A DNA stretch of 64,000 bases. It comes from Stutzerimonas stutzeri (GTDB lineage Bacteria; Pseudomonadota; Gammaproteobacteria; Enterobacterales; Pasteurellaceae). Under the pieces are notes generated by a model that was not told the DNA's origin, did not search any database, and saw only the letters and a list, made by a program, of their open reading frames with translations. Shown in pieces: positions 28,016 to 37,628 of the stretch. Positions within the stretch are counted from its first letter, which is position 1. Each line of letters starts with the position of its first letter. Location of the stretch: contig CABDVE010000001.1 of assembly GCA_901420285.1 (NCBI GenBank), positions 806,001-870,000 on the forward strand, read 5' to 3'. The position numbers and the translations under genes are program-made.

Positions 28016-29032
28016 ATGGCTATTTTAGTGACCGGCGGTGCCGGCTATATCGGTTCCCATACCGTTGTGGAATTATTAAATGCGGGAGAAAAAGTAGTGG
28101 TATTGGATAACCTTTGCAATTCCTCGCCCAAATCCCTTGAGCGCGTCAAACAAATCACCAGTAAAGAGGTGATTTTTTATCAAGGGGATATTTTAGATCG
28201 AGCACTGTTACAAAAGATCTTCGCAGAGCACCGCATTCGTTCCGTAATTCATTTCGCTGGCTTGAAGGCGGTGGGTGAAAGTGTGCAAAAACCGGCGGAA
28301 TATTATATGAACAACGTAGCGGGCACCATCGTATTAATCCAAGAAATGAAAAAAGCAGGCGTGTGGAATTTCGTATTCAGTTCGTCAGCCACGGTTTATG
28401 GCGATCCGAAAGTGGTGCCTATTACCGAAGATTGCGAAGTGGGTGGCACCACCAATCCTTACGGCACTTCCAAATACATGGTGGAACAAATTTTACGCGA
28501 TGTAGCCAAAGCCGAACCGCAATTTAGCATGACGATTTTACGCTATTTCAATCCGGTCGGCGCACATGAAAGCGGTTTAATTGGTGAAGATCCGAACGGC
28601 ATTCCGAATAATTTATTGCCGTATATCAGTCAGGTGGCCATTGGCAAATTGTCACAACTTTCCGTATTTGGTAGCGATTACGATACCCACGACGGTACCG
28701 GCGTGCGCGATTATATCCATGTGGTGGATCTTGCCGTTGGTCATTTAAAGGCGTTGCAACGCCACGAAGATGATGCCGGATTACATATTTATAATCTCGG
28801 CACCGGGCATGGTTATTCGGTGTTGGATATGGTGAAAGCTTTCGAGAAAGCCAACGGCATCGAAATTCTTTACAAATTGGTCGAACGACGCCCGGGTGAT
28901 ATTGCCACCTGTTATTCCGATCCAAGTTTAGCCGCTAAAGAATTAGGCTGGACGGCACAGCGCGATCTTCAAACAATGATGAAAGATACATGGAACTGGC
29001 AGAAAAATAATCCAAAAGGGTACAAAGACTAA
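28016..29032 (+). CDS. galE: UDP-glucose 4-epimerase
   Basis: GalE interconverts UDP-glucose and UDP-galactose, which in Pasteurellaceae supplies galactose for lipooligosaccharide. The 338-residue NAD-binding SDR protein has GGAGYIGSH (Gly7, Gly10, Gly13), the catalytic serine region FSSSATVYG and the YxxxK pair Tyr149/Lys153. EHRIRS at 71-76 is encoded across a repeat copy (28228-28237). It has an aaaggagc ribosome site. It may supply sugars for the glycosyltransferases at 58-64 kb; that link is inference. Confidence 0.96.
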   Translation: MAILVTGGAGYIGSHTVVELLNAGEKVVVLDNLCNSSPKSLERVKQITSKEVIFYQGDILDRALLQKIFAEHRIRSVIHFAGLKAVGESVQKPAEYYMNNVAGTIVLIQEMKKAGVWNFVFSSSATVYGDPKVVPITEDCEVGGTTNPYGTSKYMVEQILRDVAKAEPQFSMTILRYFNPVGAHESGLIGEDPNGIPNNLLPYISQVAIGKLSQLSVFGSDYDTHDGTGVRDYIHVVDLAVGHLKALQRHEDDAGLHIYNLGTGHGYSVLDMVKAFEKANGIEILYKLVERRPGDIATCYSDPSLAAKELGWTAQRDLQTMMKDTWNWQKNNPKGYKD

Positions 29033-29140
29033 CTTTTCCACGACTCATTTTTTCATTGAGGCGAAATAACTCTCGCTCCCTCTATTTACGGATTACAGAG
29101 GGAGCAGAGTGAGGCGGCGCGAAATTGTAATGCCAAATGA

Positions 29141-29150
29141 GCACCGCATT
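29141..29150. repeat. Single repeat copy before ampG
   Basis: GCACCGCATT lies 30 bases before the ampG start codon and has no pairing arm. The galE-ampG gap has no clear terminator. Confidence 0.65.
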
Positions 29151-29180
29151 GAAATCGCCTCCTGTCTGCCCGTGTCATGA

Positions 29181-30479
29181 ATGAAAACGTCTGAATTACG
29201 AAATCGACTGTATTCTATGCCGAATTCCCTCTCCTCCCAAATTTTTACGCGCAAGATGTTAATTTGTGTGTTTACCGGTTTTAGTTCAGGTTTGCCACTG
29301 TTTGTCTTATTGCAAATGTTACCGGTGTGGCTAACGGATAAACATCTTTCCATTGAGCTTATCGGAGCAGTCACCGGTGTGATGTTGCCTTACGGCTTGA
29401 AATTTCTTTGGGCGCCGTTACTGGATCGCTATTTCCCGAGTTTTTTGGGGCGTCGCCGCAGTTGGCTTTTGATTTCTCAAGCGACACTATTGATTTTGCT
29501 ATATGCCATCAGCCTATTTGATCCGCTCACCCAACTCAGCGTCGTGGCGAACATTGCCTTGCTCATCGCTTTTTTCTCGGCGACGCAAGATATTGTGCTA
29601 GACGCTTATCGCCGTGAAATCTTAAGCGATCGCGAACTCGGTTTGGGAAACACCATCCATATTAATGCTTATCGCGTAGCGGGCTTGATTCCCGGCGGGC
29701 TCTCACTTTATTTGGCGACCCTTTATCCTTGGGAAACGGTGTTTTTATGGACCGCACTATGTATGCTGGTGGGCATTTTTATGACGCTGCTTCTTGCCAA
29801 AGAGCCTAAAATTGACACACCGAGTTTCGATCAACCGTTCTACCAAGCCTTTTGGATTCCATTGCAAGAATTTTTCCAACGCAAAGGCGTGGCGCAAGCA
29901 ATCGGTTTTTTGCTATTTTTATTTCTGTATAAATTCGGCGATTCTTTTGCCACCACGCTGCAAACCAAATTCATCTACGATATGGGTTTTGGCAAAGAAG
30001 ATATCGCGTTGGTCGTGAAAAGCACTTCGCTGTGGGCGAGCATTTTGTCCGGACTTGCCGGCGGCGTGATGATGTTGAAACTCGGCATTAACCGCGCATT
30101 ATGGTTATTCGGTTTAGTGCAAATGGTGACTATCGGCGGCTTTATTTGGTTAGCCGAGTTCGGACATTTCGATTCGATTGGTTCGGCCGAATTGTGGAAA
30201 TTAGGTGTGGTGATCGCGGCGGAATATATCGGCGTAGGGTTAGGCACTGCCGCATTTGTAGCTTTTATGGCGCGTGAAACGAATCAGCTTTACACCGCCA
30301 CTCAACTTGCCCTGTTTACTAGTCTTTCCGCATTGCCGAGTAAAGGCTTGGGGATGCTGTCCGGTTATGCCGTGAGTGCGCTCGGCTATTATCAATATTT
30401 TTGGCTTTGTTTCTTTTTCGCGATTCCCGGTATGCTTTGCTTGTTTTGGGTCGCGCCTTGGACGGACGGAAAGCGCTAA
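29181..30479 (+). CDS. ampG: Muropeptide permease AmpG
   Basis: An MFS-type inner-membrane permease that imports GlcNAc-anhydroMurNAc peptides for cell-wall recycling. The 432-residue length and the segments FTGFSSGLPLFVLLQMLPVW, PYGLKFLWAPLLDRY, AFFSATQDIVLDAYRRE and the C-terminal ALPSKGLGMLSGY are typical of AmpG. Neither the ATG at 29181 nor the in-frame ATG at 29217 has a strong ribosome site, so the start may be 12 codons later. About 12 hydrophobic helices are present. The gene faces emrB. Confidence 0.88.
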   Translation: MKTSELRNRLYSMPNSLSSQIFTRKMLICVFTGFSSGLPLFVLLQMLPVWLTDKHLSIELIGAVTGVMLPYGLKFLWAPLLDRYFPSFLGRRRSWLLISQATLLILLYAISLFDPLTQLSVVANIALLIAFFSATQDIVLDAYRREILSDRELGLGNTIHINAYRVAGLIPGGLSLYLATLYPWETVFLWTALCMLVGIFMTLLLAKEPKIDTPSFDQPFYQAFWIPLQEFFQRKGVAQAIGFLLFLFLYKFGDSFATTLQTKFIYDMGFGKEDIALVVKSTSLWASILSGLAGGVMMLKLGINRALWLFGLVQMVTIGGFIWLAEFGHFDSIGSAELWKLGVVIAAEYIGVGLGTAAFVAFMARETNQLYTATQLALFTSLSALPSKGLGMLSGYAVSALGYYQYFWLCFFFAIPGMLCLFWVAPWTDGKR

Positions 30480-30491
30480 TTATGGGCCTTC

Positions 30492-30501
30492 AATGCGGTG
30501 C
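30492..30501. repeat. Single repeat copy between ampG and emrB
   Basis: AATGCGGTGC lies in the 39-base gap between the converging ampG and emrB genes. There is no room for a full hairpin, and no other terminator is visible here. Confidence 0.65.
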
Positions 30502-30518
30502 TAAAATCGATGAGCGTT

Positions 30519-32048
30519 TTATCTTGATTTGGTGCCGAAAGGCGGTTTGGCGAACCAAACGATAATGAAAAGCACAAGAAAACAAATGGCAGAAAGCCAA
30601 AATATTTCGTTGGCGCTTAAAATAAAACCCTGCGCAGTAATTTGCTGTGCGATGTAGCCGGAGGTTTGTGTATCACTTAAACCGAAGTGATTCATTTGCT
30701 GATAAAACTGCTGCGAAATCGGGTTATAGGGATTAATAGATTCGGTAAATTGGCTGTGATGGATTGCTTCCCGTTGATACCACAAAAATGTCGTTAAAGA
30801 CGTGCCGATCGAGCCGGCGAGGGTGCGTAAAAAATTAAATAAACTGGCAGCCGATGCTATTTTTTGCGGTGGCAACCCTGACAGCGTAATTGTGGTGAGC
30901 GGCATAAAAAAGCACGCCACGGCAAACCCTTGCATGAGCTGCGGCAGAGCGACGTCAGCGAACGTCATATTCGGTTCGAAAGTGATCGCGCGCCAGTAGA
31001 AGGTCGCGGCGTACATCACGAAACTAATGGTTACCAATATACGCATATCGATTTTATAGCCAAAACGCCCAATTAGCGGAGACAGTAAAATCGGGAATAA
31101 GCCTACTGGCGCGGCGGCAAGTCCGGCCCAGGTGGCGGTGTAGCCGTAAACCTGTTGCAGCAATAACGGAATTAGCACTACGGAGCCGAGATAAACCAAA
31201 AAAGCCAAACTGGTGCAAAGGCAGCCCACACTGAAATTACGCGAGCGGAATAACGAAATATCCACCACCGGATTCTCGTCGGTCAATTCCCAAATCACCA
31301 GCGCGGTTAAACAAATCGCTGCCGTTATAGCAAACAGAATAATTTCGTTGGAATTAAACCAGTCCAGTTCGCGTCCTTGATCGAGCATTAATTGCAAACC
31401 GCCAACACCGAGCACCAATAAAATCAAGCCGATCGTATCAATTGGTTGATGGGAAACAGCGGTTTCCCGCCCGCTTAATAATTTCCAGCAAATCAGCACG
31501 ACGAATAAACCAATCGGTACGTTAATAAAGAAAATCCAGCCCCAATGAATATTATCGCTGATCCAACCGCCGATAATTGGGCCGAAAATGGGCGCAACTA
31601 CAATGGTCATCGACCAAAATGCCAATGCCATACCGCGTTTTTCCGGTGGATAGTTATTGAGTAATAGACTTTGTGAAAGCGGAATAATCGGGCCGGCGAC
31701 AGCGCCTTGAATGATGCGGTAAATAATCAGCGTTTCTAAACTGTGCGCAATGCCGCAAAGCCACGAGGCGACCACGAATAAAAAGGTAGAGAGCAAAAAT
31801 AAGCGCACCTCACCGAAGCGTTTGGCAAGCCACCCTGTGATTGGAATGGAAATGGCGTTCGCTACGCCGAAAGAAGTGATAACCCAAGTGCCTTGACTAA
31901 AAGATGCGCCGAGATCACCGGCAATGGTAGGAATCGCTACGTTAGCAATGGTGGAATCCAATATTTGCATAAAGGTGGCGAGGGCGAGAGCGAGGGTGAG
32001 TAACACCAAAGCGCCGCCTTTGATCGGGGCGTGAGTCGCAGCTTGCAT
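30519..32048 (-). CDS. emrB: Multidrug efflux MFS pump EmrB
   Basis: A 509-residue, 14-helix DHA2-family proton antiporter. With EmrA and a TolC-like channel it exports hydrophobic toxins across both membranes. Signatures are LALATFMQILDSTIANVAIPTIAGDL in helix 1 (motif D1), the helix 2-3 motif GWLAKRFGEVRLF, RIIQGAVAGPIIPLSQ (motif B), and GPIIGGWISDNIHWGWIFFINVPIG (motif C). It starts 8 bases after emrA and is probably cotranscribed with it. Substrates are inferred from E. coli. Confidence 0.9.
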   Translation of the reverse strand: MQAATHAPIKGGALVLLTLALALATFMQILDSTIANVAIPTIAGDLGASFSQGTWVITSFGVANAISIPITGWLAKRFGEVRLFLLSTFLFVVASWLCGIAHSLETLIIYRIIQGAVAGPIIPLSQSLLLNNYPPEKRGMALAFWSMTIVVAPIFGPIIGGWISDNIHWGWIFFINVPIGLFVVLICWKLLSGRETAVSHQPIDTIGLILLVLGVGGLQLMLDQGRELDWFNSNEIILFAITAAICLTALVIWELTDENPVVDISLFRSRNFSVGCLCTSLAFLVYLGSVVLIPLLLQQVYGYTATWAGLAAAPVGLFPILLSPLIGRFGYKIDMRILVTISFVMYAATFYWRAITFEPNMTFADVALPQLMQGFAVACFFMPLTTITLSGLPPQKIASAASLFNFLRTLAGSIGTSLTTFLWYQREAIHHSQFTESINPYNPISQQFYQQMNHFGLSDTQTSGYIAQQITAQGFILSANEIFWLSAICFLVLFIIVWFAKPPFGTKSR

Positions 32049-32056
32049 GATCGCCC

Positions 32057-33211
32057 CTAATGCAGATTTTGTTCGATAATGGATTGAATTAGGCTATCCA
32101 CCGCACTTTCATCATAATGCAGCGTGTCGGTGGTGTAGTGCGTACGCGGTGCGTCGATTTCGCGCAAGAAGGCGCCGTCTTTATTCGCTACGTTCACTTT
32201 GACGGTGGCGGATAAACCGATGCGTAGCGGATTTTCGGCGATTTGTTGGGCATCGAGCTGAATCCGCACAGGTATGCGTTGCACCACTTTAATCCAGTTG
32301 CCACTGGCATTTTGTGATGGCAGCAAAGAAAATGCACTGCCGGTACCTATATCGATGCCGACTACGGTGCCGTGAAAGACTTTATCTTTACCGTACAAAT
32401 CAAAATGAACTTCGGCCGGCTGACCCAAACGCATGTCGGTGAGTTGGGTTTCTTTAAAGTTGGCATCAAGCCACATTTGTTCGGTGGAAATCACCGCCAT
32501 TAACGGGCTGCCGACGGAAACTGCTTGTCCCACTTGGGCGCTGCGACGCGCCACGTAGCCGTCAATAGGGCTTTTAATCTGCGTACGTTGCAAATTCAGC
32601 CAAGCTTGTTTGACGGCGGCGACGGCGTTTTGAATTTGCGGTTGTTGCATTAACGGACGAGCCAACAACAATGCCTGATTGGCCGCCAGCTGATTTTGTG
32701 ATGAACTCAAGTTGGCTTTGGCGAGCGCCACTGCTTCTTTGGCGTGTTGGAAGGATTCCTGATCGATCGCACCGGATTTTTCCAATTGCACGCGACGATT
32801 AAGATTGCCTTGTGCTTGAGCAAGCGTGATTTCATTGGCATTCACCGCGGCTTGCAATTGTTGCACGGTAAATTCAAGCTGCTTGATTTGGCGCACCGCA
32901 TTGGCGAGGTTACTTTGCGCTTGTTCGAAACTAAGTTTGGCATTGGTATCATCAAGTTCAATAAGTATGTCGCCCGCTCGCACTTTGTCCATATTATCCA
33001 CGTTAATTTTCGCCACATTGCCTGCGACTTGGCCGGACACCATAATTTGATTGCCGCCTACATAGGCATCCTCCGTGCTTTCTATATCTTTTAGAAAAAA
33101 GAGCCAATAAAATGCGGCCAAAATACCGCTGACAATCAGTAATAAGATAAAGATAGATAAGCCTTTTTTACGGTTTTTTGTTTTATTTGAGGGCGCGGAA
33201 GCTTCGCTCAT
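32057..33211 (-). CDS. emrA: Multidrug efflux adaptor EmrA
   Basis: A periplasmic membrane-fusion protein that links EmrB to an outer-membrane channel. From ATG 33211, preceded by aggagaacagc, the protein has 384 residues; the longer frame to 33244 overlaps ung and lacks a ribosome site. One N-terminal helix (GLSIFILLLIVSGILAAFYWLFFL) is followed by a lipoyl half-motif (EDAYVGGNQIMVSGQVAG). A coiled-coil hairpin (about 95-190) precedes the second half-motif (IKSPIDGYVARRSAQVGQAV) and the beta barrel. A repeat copy (32893) encodes NAVRQ within the coiled coil. It lies 16 bases after ung. Confidence 0.9.
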   Translation of the reverse strand: MSEASAPSNKTKNRKKGLSIFILLLIVSGILAAFYWLFFLKDIESTEDAYVGGNQIMVSGQVAGNVAKINVDNMDKVRAGDILIELDDTNAKLSFEQAQSNLANAVRQIKQLEFTVQQLQAAVNANEITLAQAQGNLNRRVQLEKSGAIDQESFQHAKEAVALAKANLSSSQNQLAANQALLLARPLMQQPQIQNAVAAVKQAWLNLQRTQIKSPIDGYVARRSAQVGQAVSVGSPLMAVISTEQMWLDANFKETQLTDMRLGQPAEVHFDLYGKDKVFHGTVVGIDIGTGSAFSLLPSQNASGNWIKVVQRIPVRIQLDAQQIAENPLRIGLSATVKVNVANKDGAFLREIDAPRTHYTTDTLHYDESAVDSLIQSIIEQNLH

Positions 33212-33227
33212 GCTGTTCTCCTTTGGA

Positions 33228-33887
33228 CTAAATTTGCCAATCAATTGCTTGTTGTCCTTGTGCTTTTAAATAATCGTTGGTTTGGGAAAAATGGTGGCAG
33301 CCGAAGAAACCGCGATGCGCCGATAACGGCGATGGATGCGGTGCTGTTAGGACAAGGTGACGAGTACGGTCGATCATTTGGCCTTTTTTCTGCGCATGGC
33401 TACCCCAAAGCAAAAACACTAAATTCTCACGATGTTCATTGAGCGCTGCGACGACGCGATCGGTAAAGGTTTCCCAACCCAGATTGGCGTGAGAATGCGC
33501 CAGTCCGCGTTCCACAGTGAGTACGGTGTTAAGCAGCAATACGCCTTGTTCTGCCCATTTCACCAAGTAGCCGTTTGTCGGCATATGAAAACCGGCAATA
33601 TCTTCGGCGAGTTCTTTATACATATTTAATAAGGACGGGGGGATGGCAACCTCAGGTTTTACCGAAAAAGCCAGTCCGTGGGCTTGGTTTGGACCGTGGT
33701 AAGGATCTTGTCCTAAAATGACGACTTTTACATCATCAAATGCCGTGTATTTAAATGCGTTAAACACATCTTCTTGTGGTGGGTAAATAGTTTTTCCGCT
33801 TTGGCGAGCGAGATGAACTTGTTGTAAGCAGTGTTGAAAATACGGCTGTTGTTTTTCTTGGCCGATGACATCAGTCCATGTTTTCAT
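33228..33887 (-). CDS. ung: Uracil-DNA glycosylase
   Basis: Ung removes uracil from DNA to start base excision repair. The 219-residue protein has the water-activating loop GQDPYHG (Asp61) and the leucine-intercalation loop [13 protein letters not shown] (His184); both are intact. The triplet TAPHPS spans a near copy of the repeat (ggatgcggtgct). It is divergent from grcA, as in enterobacteria, and emrA follows after 16 bases. An operon of a repair gene with an efflux pump is unusual and may be only read-through. Confidence 0.96.
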   Translation of the reverse strand: MKTWTDVIGQEKQQPYFQHCLQQVHLARQSGKTIYPPQEDVFNAFKYTAFDDVKVVILGQDPYHGPNQAHGLAFSVKPEVAIPPSLLNMYKELAEDIAGFHMPTNGYLVKWAEQGVLLLNTVLTVERGLAHSHANLGWETFTDRVVAALNEHRENLVFLLWGSHAQKKGQMIDRTRHLVLTAPHPSPLSAHRGFFGCHHFSQTNDYLKAQGQQAIDWQI

Positions 33888-34019
33888 AATCCGCTCCCAA
33901 TTAAATTGATGGCGGTATTATAAACCAAATCGGATTGCGTCGGGGAGATAAATTGTTATCAAAATGTAGTTTAAATGTTAATTAGTGGTGTAATTTTAAA
34001 TGTATTGTGAATAAATAAT

Positions 34020-34033
34020 TTAATCTAGATCAA
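34020..34033. promoter_or_regulatory. FNR-like site I of grcA
   Basis: TTAATCTAGATCAA differs from the FNR consensus TTGAT-N4-ATCAA at one base. It lies 44 bases, about four helical turns, upstream of site II. Confidence 0.55.
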
Positions 34034-34063
34034 TGTGGTTAAAAAGCGTTCGAAAAAACTAAC

Positions 34064-34077
34064 TTGTTCTTTATCAA
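34064..34077. promoter_or_regulatory. FNR-like site II of grcA
   Basis: TTGTTCTTTATCAA also differs from TTGAT-N4-ATCAA at one base. Its centre lies roughly 41-46 bases before the start point expected from the -10 region GATAAAAT (34104-34111), the usual position for FNR activation. Confidence 0.6.
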
Positions 34078-34157
34078 AAGAATTTGAAGTCTTAGAATTT
34101 TTTGATAAAATTTGCGCAGTTTTTTATGATTATTTAAACGCCAATTAGGAGGCTTTT

Positions 34158-34541
34158 ATGATTAAAGGTATTCAAATTACTCAAGCAGCGAACGACAACT
34201 TACTCAATTCATTTTGGTTGTTAGACAGTGATACCAACGAAGCGCGTTGCTTATGTGCGAAAGGGGAATTTGCCGAAGATCAAGTGATTGCGGTGAGCGA
34301 ATTAGGTCAAATCGAATATCGCGAATTGCCGGTAAACGTTGCACCGACTGTTAAAGTGGAAGGCGGCCAGCATTTAAACGTAAACGTATTGCGTCGCGAA
34401 ACTTTAGAAGATGCGGTTAACAACCCGGATAAATATCCACAATTGACGATTCGTGTTTCAGGCTACGCCGTACGTTTTAACTCTTTAACGCCGGAACAAC
34501 AACGCGACGTGATTACCCGTACTTTCACCGAAAGTCTATAA
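34158..34541 (+). CDS. grcA: Autonomous glycyl radical cofactor GrcA
   Basis: GrcA (YfiD) is a small spare part for pyruvate formate-lyase: it carries a glycyl radical and restores PFL activity after oxygen damage. The 127-residue protein is nearly the C-terminal domain of PFL. The radical motif [10 protein letters not shown] has Gly102 at the same position as in E. coli. The start has an aggaggc-type site. It is preceded by two FNR-like sites, matching E. coli yfiD control, and is monocistronic with a strong terminator. Confidence 0.96.
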   Translation: MIKGIQITQAANDNLLNSFWLLDSDTNEARCLCAKGEFAEDQVIAVSELGQIEYRELPVNVAPTVKVEGGQHLNVNVLRRETLEDAVNNPDKYPQLTIRVSGYAVRFNSLTPEQQRDVITRTFTESL

Positions 34542-34601
34542 TTTTTGATTGAGTTGAGAATAGTGATTAAAAAATAATTTTGAGCTATTCCGGAGAGTAA
34601 G

Positions 34602-34634
34602 AACCGAGTGCCGTATTTTGCACTCGGTTTTTTT
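34602..34634 (+). terminator. Terminator of grcA
   Basis: A 10-bp stem aaccgagtgc / gcactcggtt is followed by T residues to 34634. It lies between the converging grcA and mreD genes. Confidence 0.88.
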
Positions 34635-34656
34635 ATTCTTCGAAATTTAGTGTCGA

Positions 34657-35145
34657 TTAATGTAATCTCACTTTTCGACGGATTTTTCGCATAAGCAAAA
34701 ATACCCACGGCCATAATATGCCGGAAGCGACGGCGCCGAAGATTTCTTGCCAGTTGAAGACGGCGTCGTGTAGAAATAATTCTACAAGGAAAATAGCGAT
34801 GCGGATGAAGAATACGAAAATAATCACCAACAGACTTTGAAACCACAAAGACAGGTTACGCAGTACCAAATAATTTTTCGCAATGAAATAAAACGCCACG
34901 GATAATACTAAGGCGTGGATGCCGAGCGTGGAACCGAGCAGTAAATCCCAAATAACGCCGAGCAAAAAGGCGACACCGATACTGACTTTGTTCGGAATGG
35001 CGAGTATCCAGTAAGTCAGTACCAAGATCAACCAAGCAGGCTTAAATACTTGGAAACCGGTGGGCCATGGGGCGAGCTCCATCACCAGTGCGATGATGAA
35101 AAATACAAGGATTGTCGTCCATTGCAAAATTAAACGAATTTGCAT
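34657..35145 (-). CDS. mreD: Rod-shape protein MreD
   Basis: A 162-residue inner-membrane protein with five or six helices, part of the MreBCD elongasome that guides sidewall peptidoglycan synthesis. The pattern LAPWPTGFQVFKPAWLILVLTYW followed by GVIWDLLLGSTLGIHAL is typical of MreD. Its ATG overlaps the mreC stop by one base (TAATG), indicating translational coupling. It is the last gene of mreB-mreC-mreD. Confidence 0.92.
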   Translation of the reverse strand: MQIRLILQWTTILVFFIIALVMELAPWPTGFQVFKPAWLILVLTYWILAIPNKVSIGVAFLLGVIWDLLLGSTLGIHALVLSVAFYFIAKNYLVLRNLSLWFQSLLVIIFVFFIRIAIFLVELFLHDAVFNWQEIFGAVASGILWPWVFLLMRKIRRKVRLH

Positions 35146-36191
35146 TAGTCCTCCTCCCGGTGTTTTTGTTGTTCCGGCGTAGGTGATTCTTCTTGCGGCG
35201 CTTCTGCCGGAATTTCCTCAATGATTTCCTTACCGGCCTCCGGTTGTGTTTCCTCATCGGTGACCTTCTCTTTGAGCACCGCATTGGAGCCTTCATTGGA
35301 TTGGCTTGCTAAGCGTTTTTGTACTAACTCGCGCACTTCTTGCGGCGATATGGATTTCGCTTTCGACATATCCGAATTACTCGGCCAGAGCAACAGCACA
35401 TAACGTAATCGTTCTAATGAGGCGAGCGGTTTGGCTTTGATGGTGGCAAAATAATTCGAGCCGTCGCGAGATACGTTTTGAACCACGGCAACCGGATAAC
35501 CTTCGATAAAACGACCGCCCAAACCGGACGTAACCAATAAATCCCCTTTTTCAATATCCACTGAGCGTGGCACATTATCAAGCGTCAGCTCATCGGTATG
35601 GCCGGTACCGCTGGCGATTACGCGCACATCGTTACGCAACACTTGTACGGGAATAGAATGGGTGACATCGGTGAGCAATAATACGCGGCTGCTGTTTGCA
35701 CCGACGGAAATAATTTGTCCGATGACACCTTTTTCATCAATTACCGCTTGCCCTACGTAAGCGCCGTCTTTTTCTCCTTGATTGATGACGATTTGTTGAC
35801 GATACACATCGGTTTCCGCCGTTAGCACTTCACCGATTTTTTTGTATTCATCGGTACGTAGCGGAGAGTTGAGCAACAAACGCAAACGCTGATTTTCCAC
35901 TTTGAGTTGATCCAACAATAATAAATCAGCGTTTTTTTCACGTAGTTGCTCGCGCAACACTTTATTTTCGATTTGCAGTTTGCCGGTATCCGCTAAATTA
36001 TCGGATACGCCGTCTAATACGCTGCGGGGGCTGTTTGCCAAATAATATAAACCGCCCACGGCCGTTTCTAGCAGACTGCGGGCTTGGCTCATAGAATTTT
36101 GCCCGTCAGTAAGTATGAGCCCAATGGAGGCCATTACTGTAAGAATTAAGCGAATGCCCAGTGGCGGGGCTTTAGCAAAAATCGGTTTCAT
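35145..36191 (-). CDS. mreC: Rod-shape protein MreC
   Basis: A 348-residue bitopic protein with one N-terminal membrane helix, a coiled coil (about 65-105, NKVLREQLREKNADLLLLDQL) and a periplasmic beta-barrel domain (about 120-270). It binds elongation PBPs and MreD. The family block LVTSGLGGRFIEGYPVA is present. The C-terminus carries an acidic, proline- and glutamate-rich tail of about 60 residues (from about 290). In its first part SNAVLKE is encoded by a repeat copy (35276-35285). It is separated from mreB by 65 bases that contain a USS hairpin. Confidence 0.93.
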   Translation of the reverse strand: MKPIFAKAPPLGIRLILTVMASIGLILTDGQNSMSQARSLLETAVGGLYYLANSPRSVLDGVSDNLADTGKLQIENKVLREQLREKNADLLLLDQLKVENQRLRLLLNSPLRTDEYKKIGEVLTAETDVYRQQIVINQGEKDGAYVGQAVIDEKGVIGQIISVGANSSRVLLLTDVTHSIPVQVLRNDVRVIASGTGHTDELTLDNVPRSVDIEKGDLLVTSGLGGRFIEGYPVAVVQNVSRDGSNYFATIKAKPLASLERLRYVLLLWPSNSDMSKAKSISPQEVRELVQKRLASQSNEGSNAVLKEKVTDEETQPEAGKEIIEEIPAEAPQEESPTPEQQKHREED

Positions 36192-36215
36192 TCCAGTTCC
36201 TAAATGCTCAAAACA

Positions 36216-36243
36216 AAAGTGCGGTTTAATTTAACCGCACTTT
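36216..36243. terminator. USS inverted repeat between mreB and mreC
   Basis: AAAGTGCGGTT (36216-36226) and its complement (36233-36243) form an 11-bp stem with a 6-base loop. Two Haemophilus-type uptake signals are thus paired inside an operon. There is no long T-run on the minus strand, so it is more likely to attenuate mreCD than to stop transcription. Confidence 0.7.
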
Positions 36244-36256
36244 GATTGATGATAAA

Positions 36257-37628
<1,372 letters not shown>

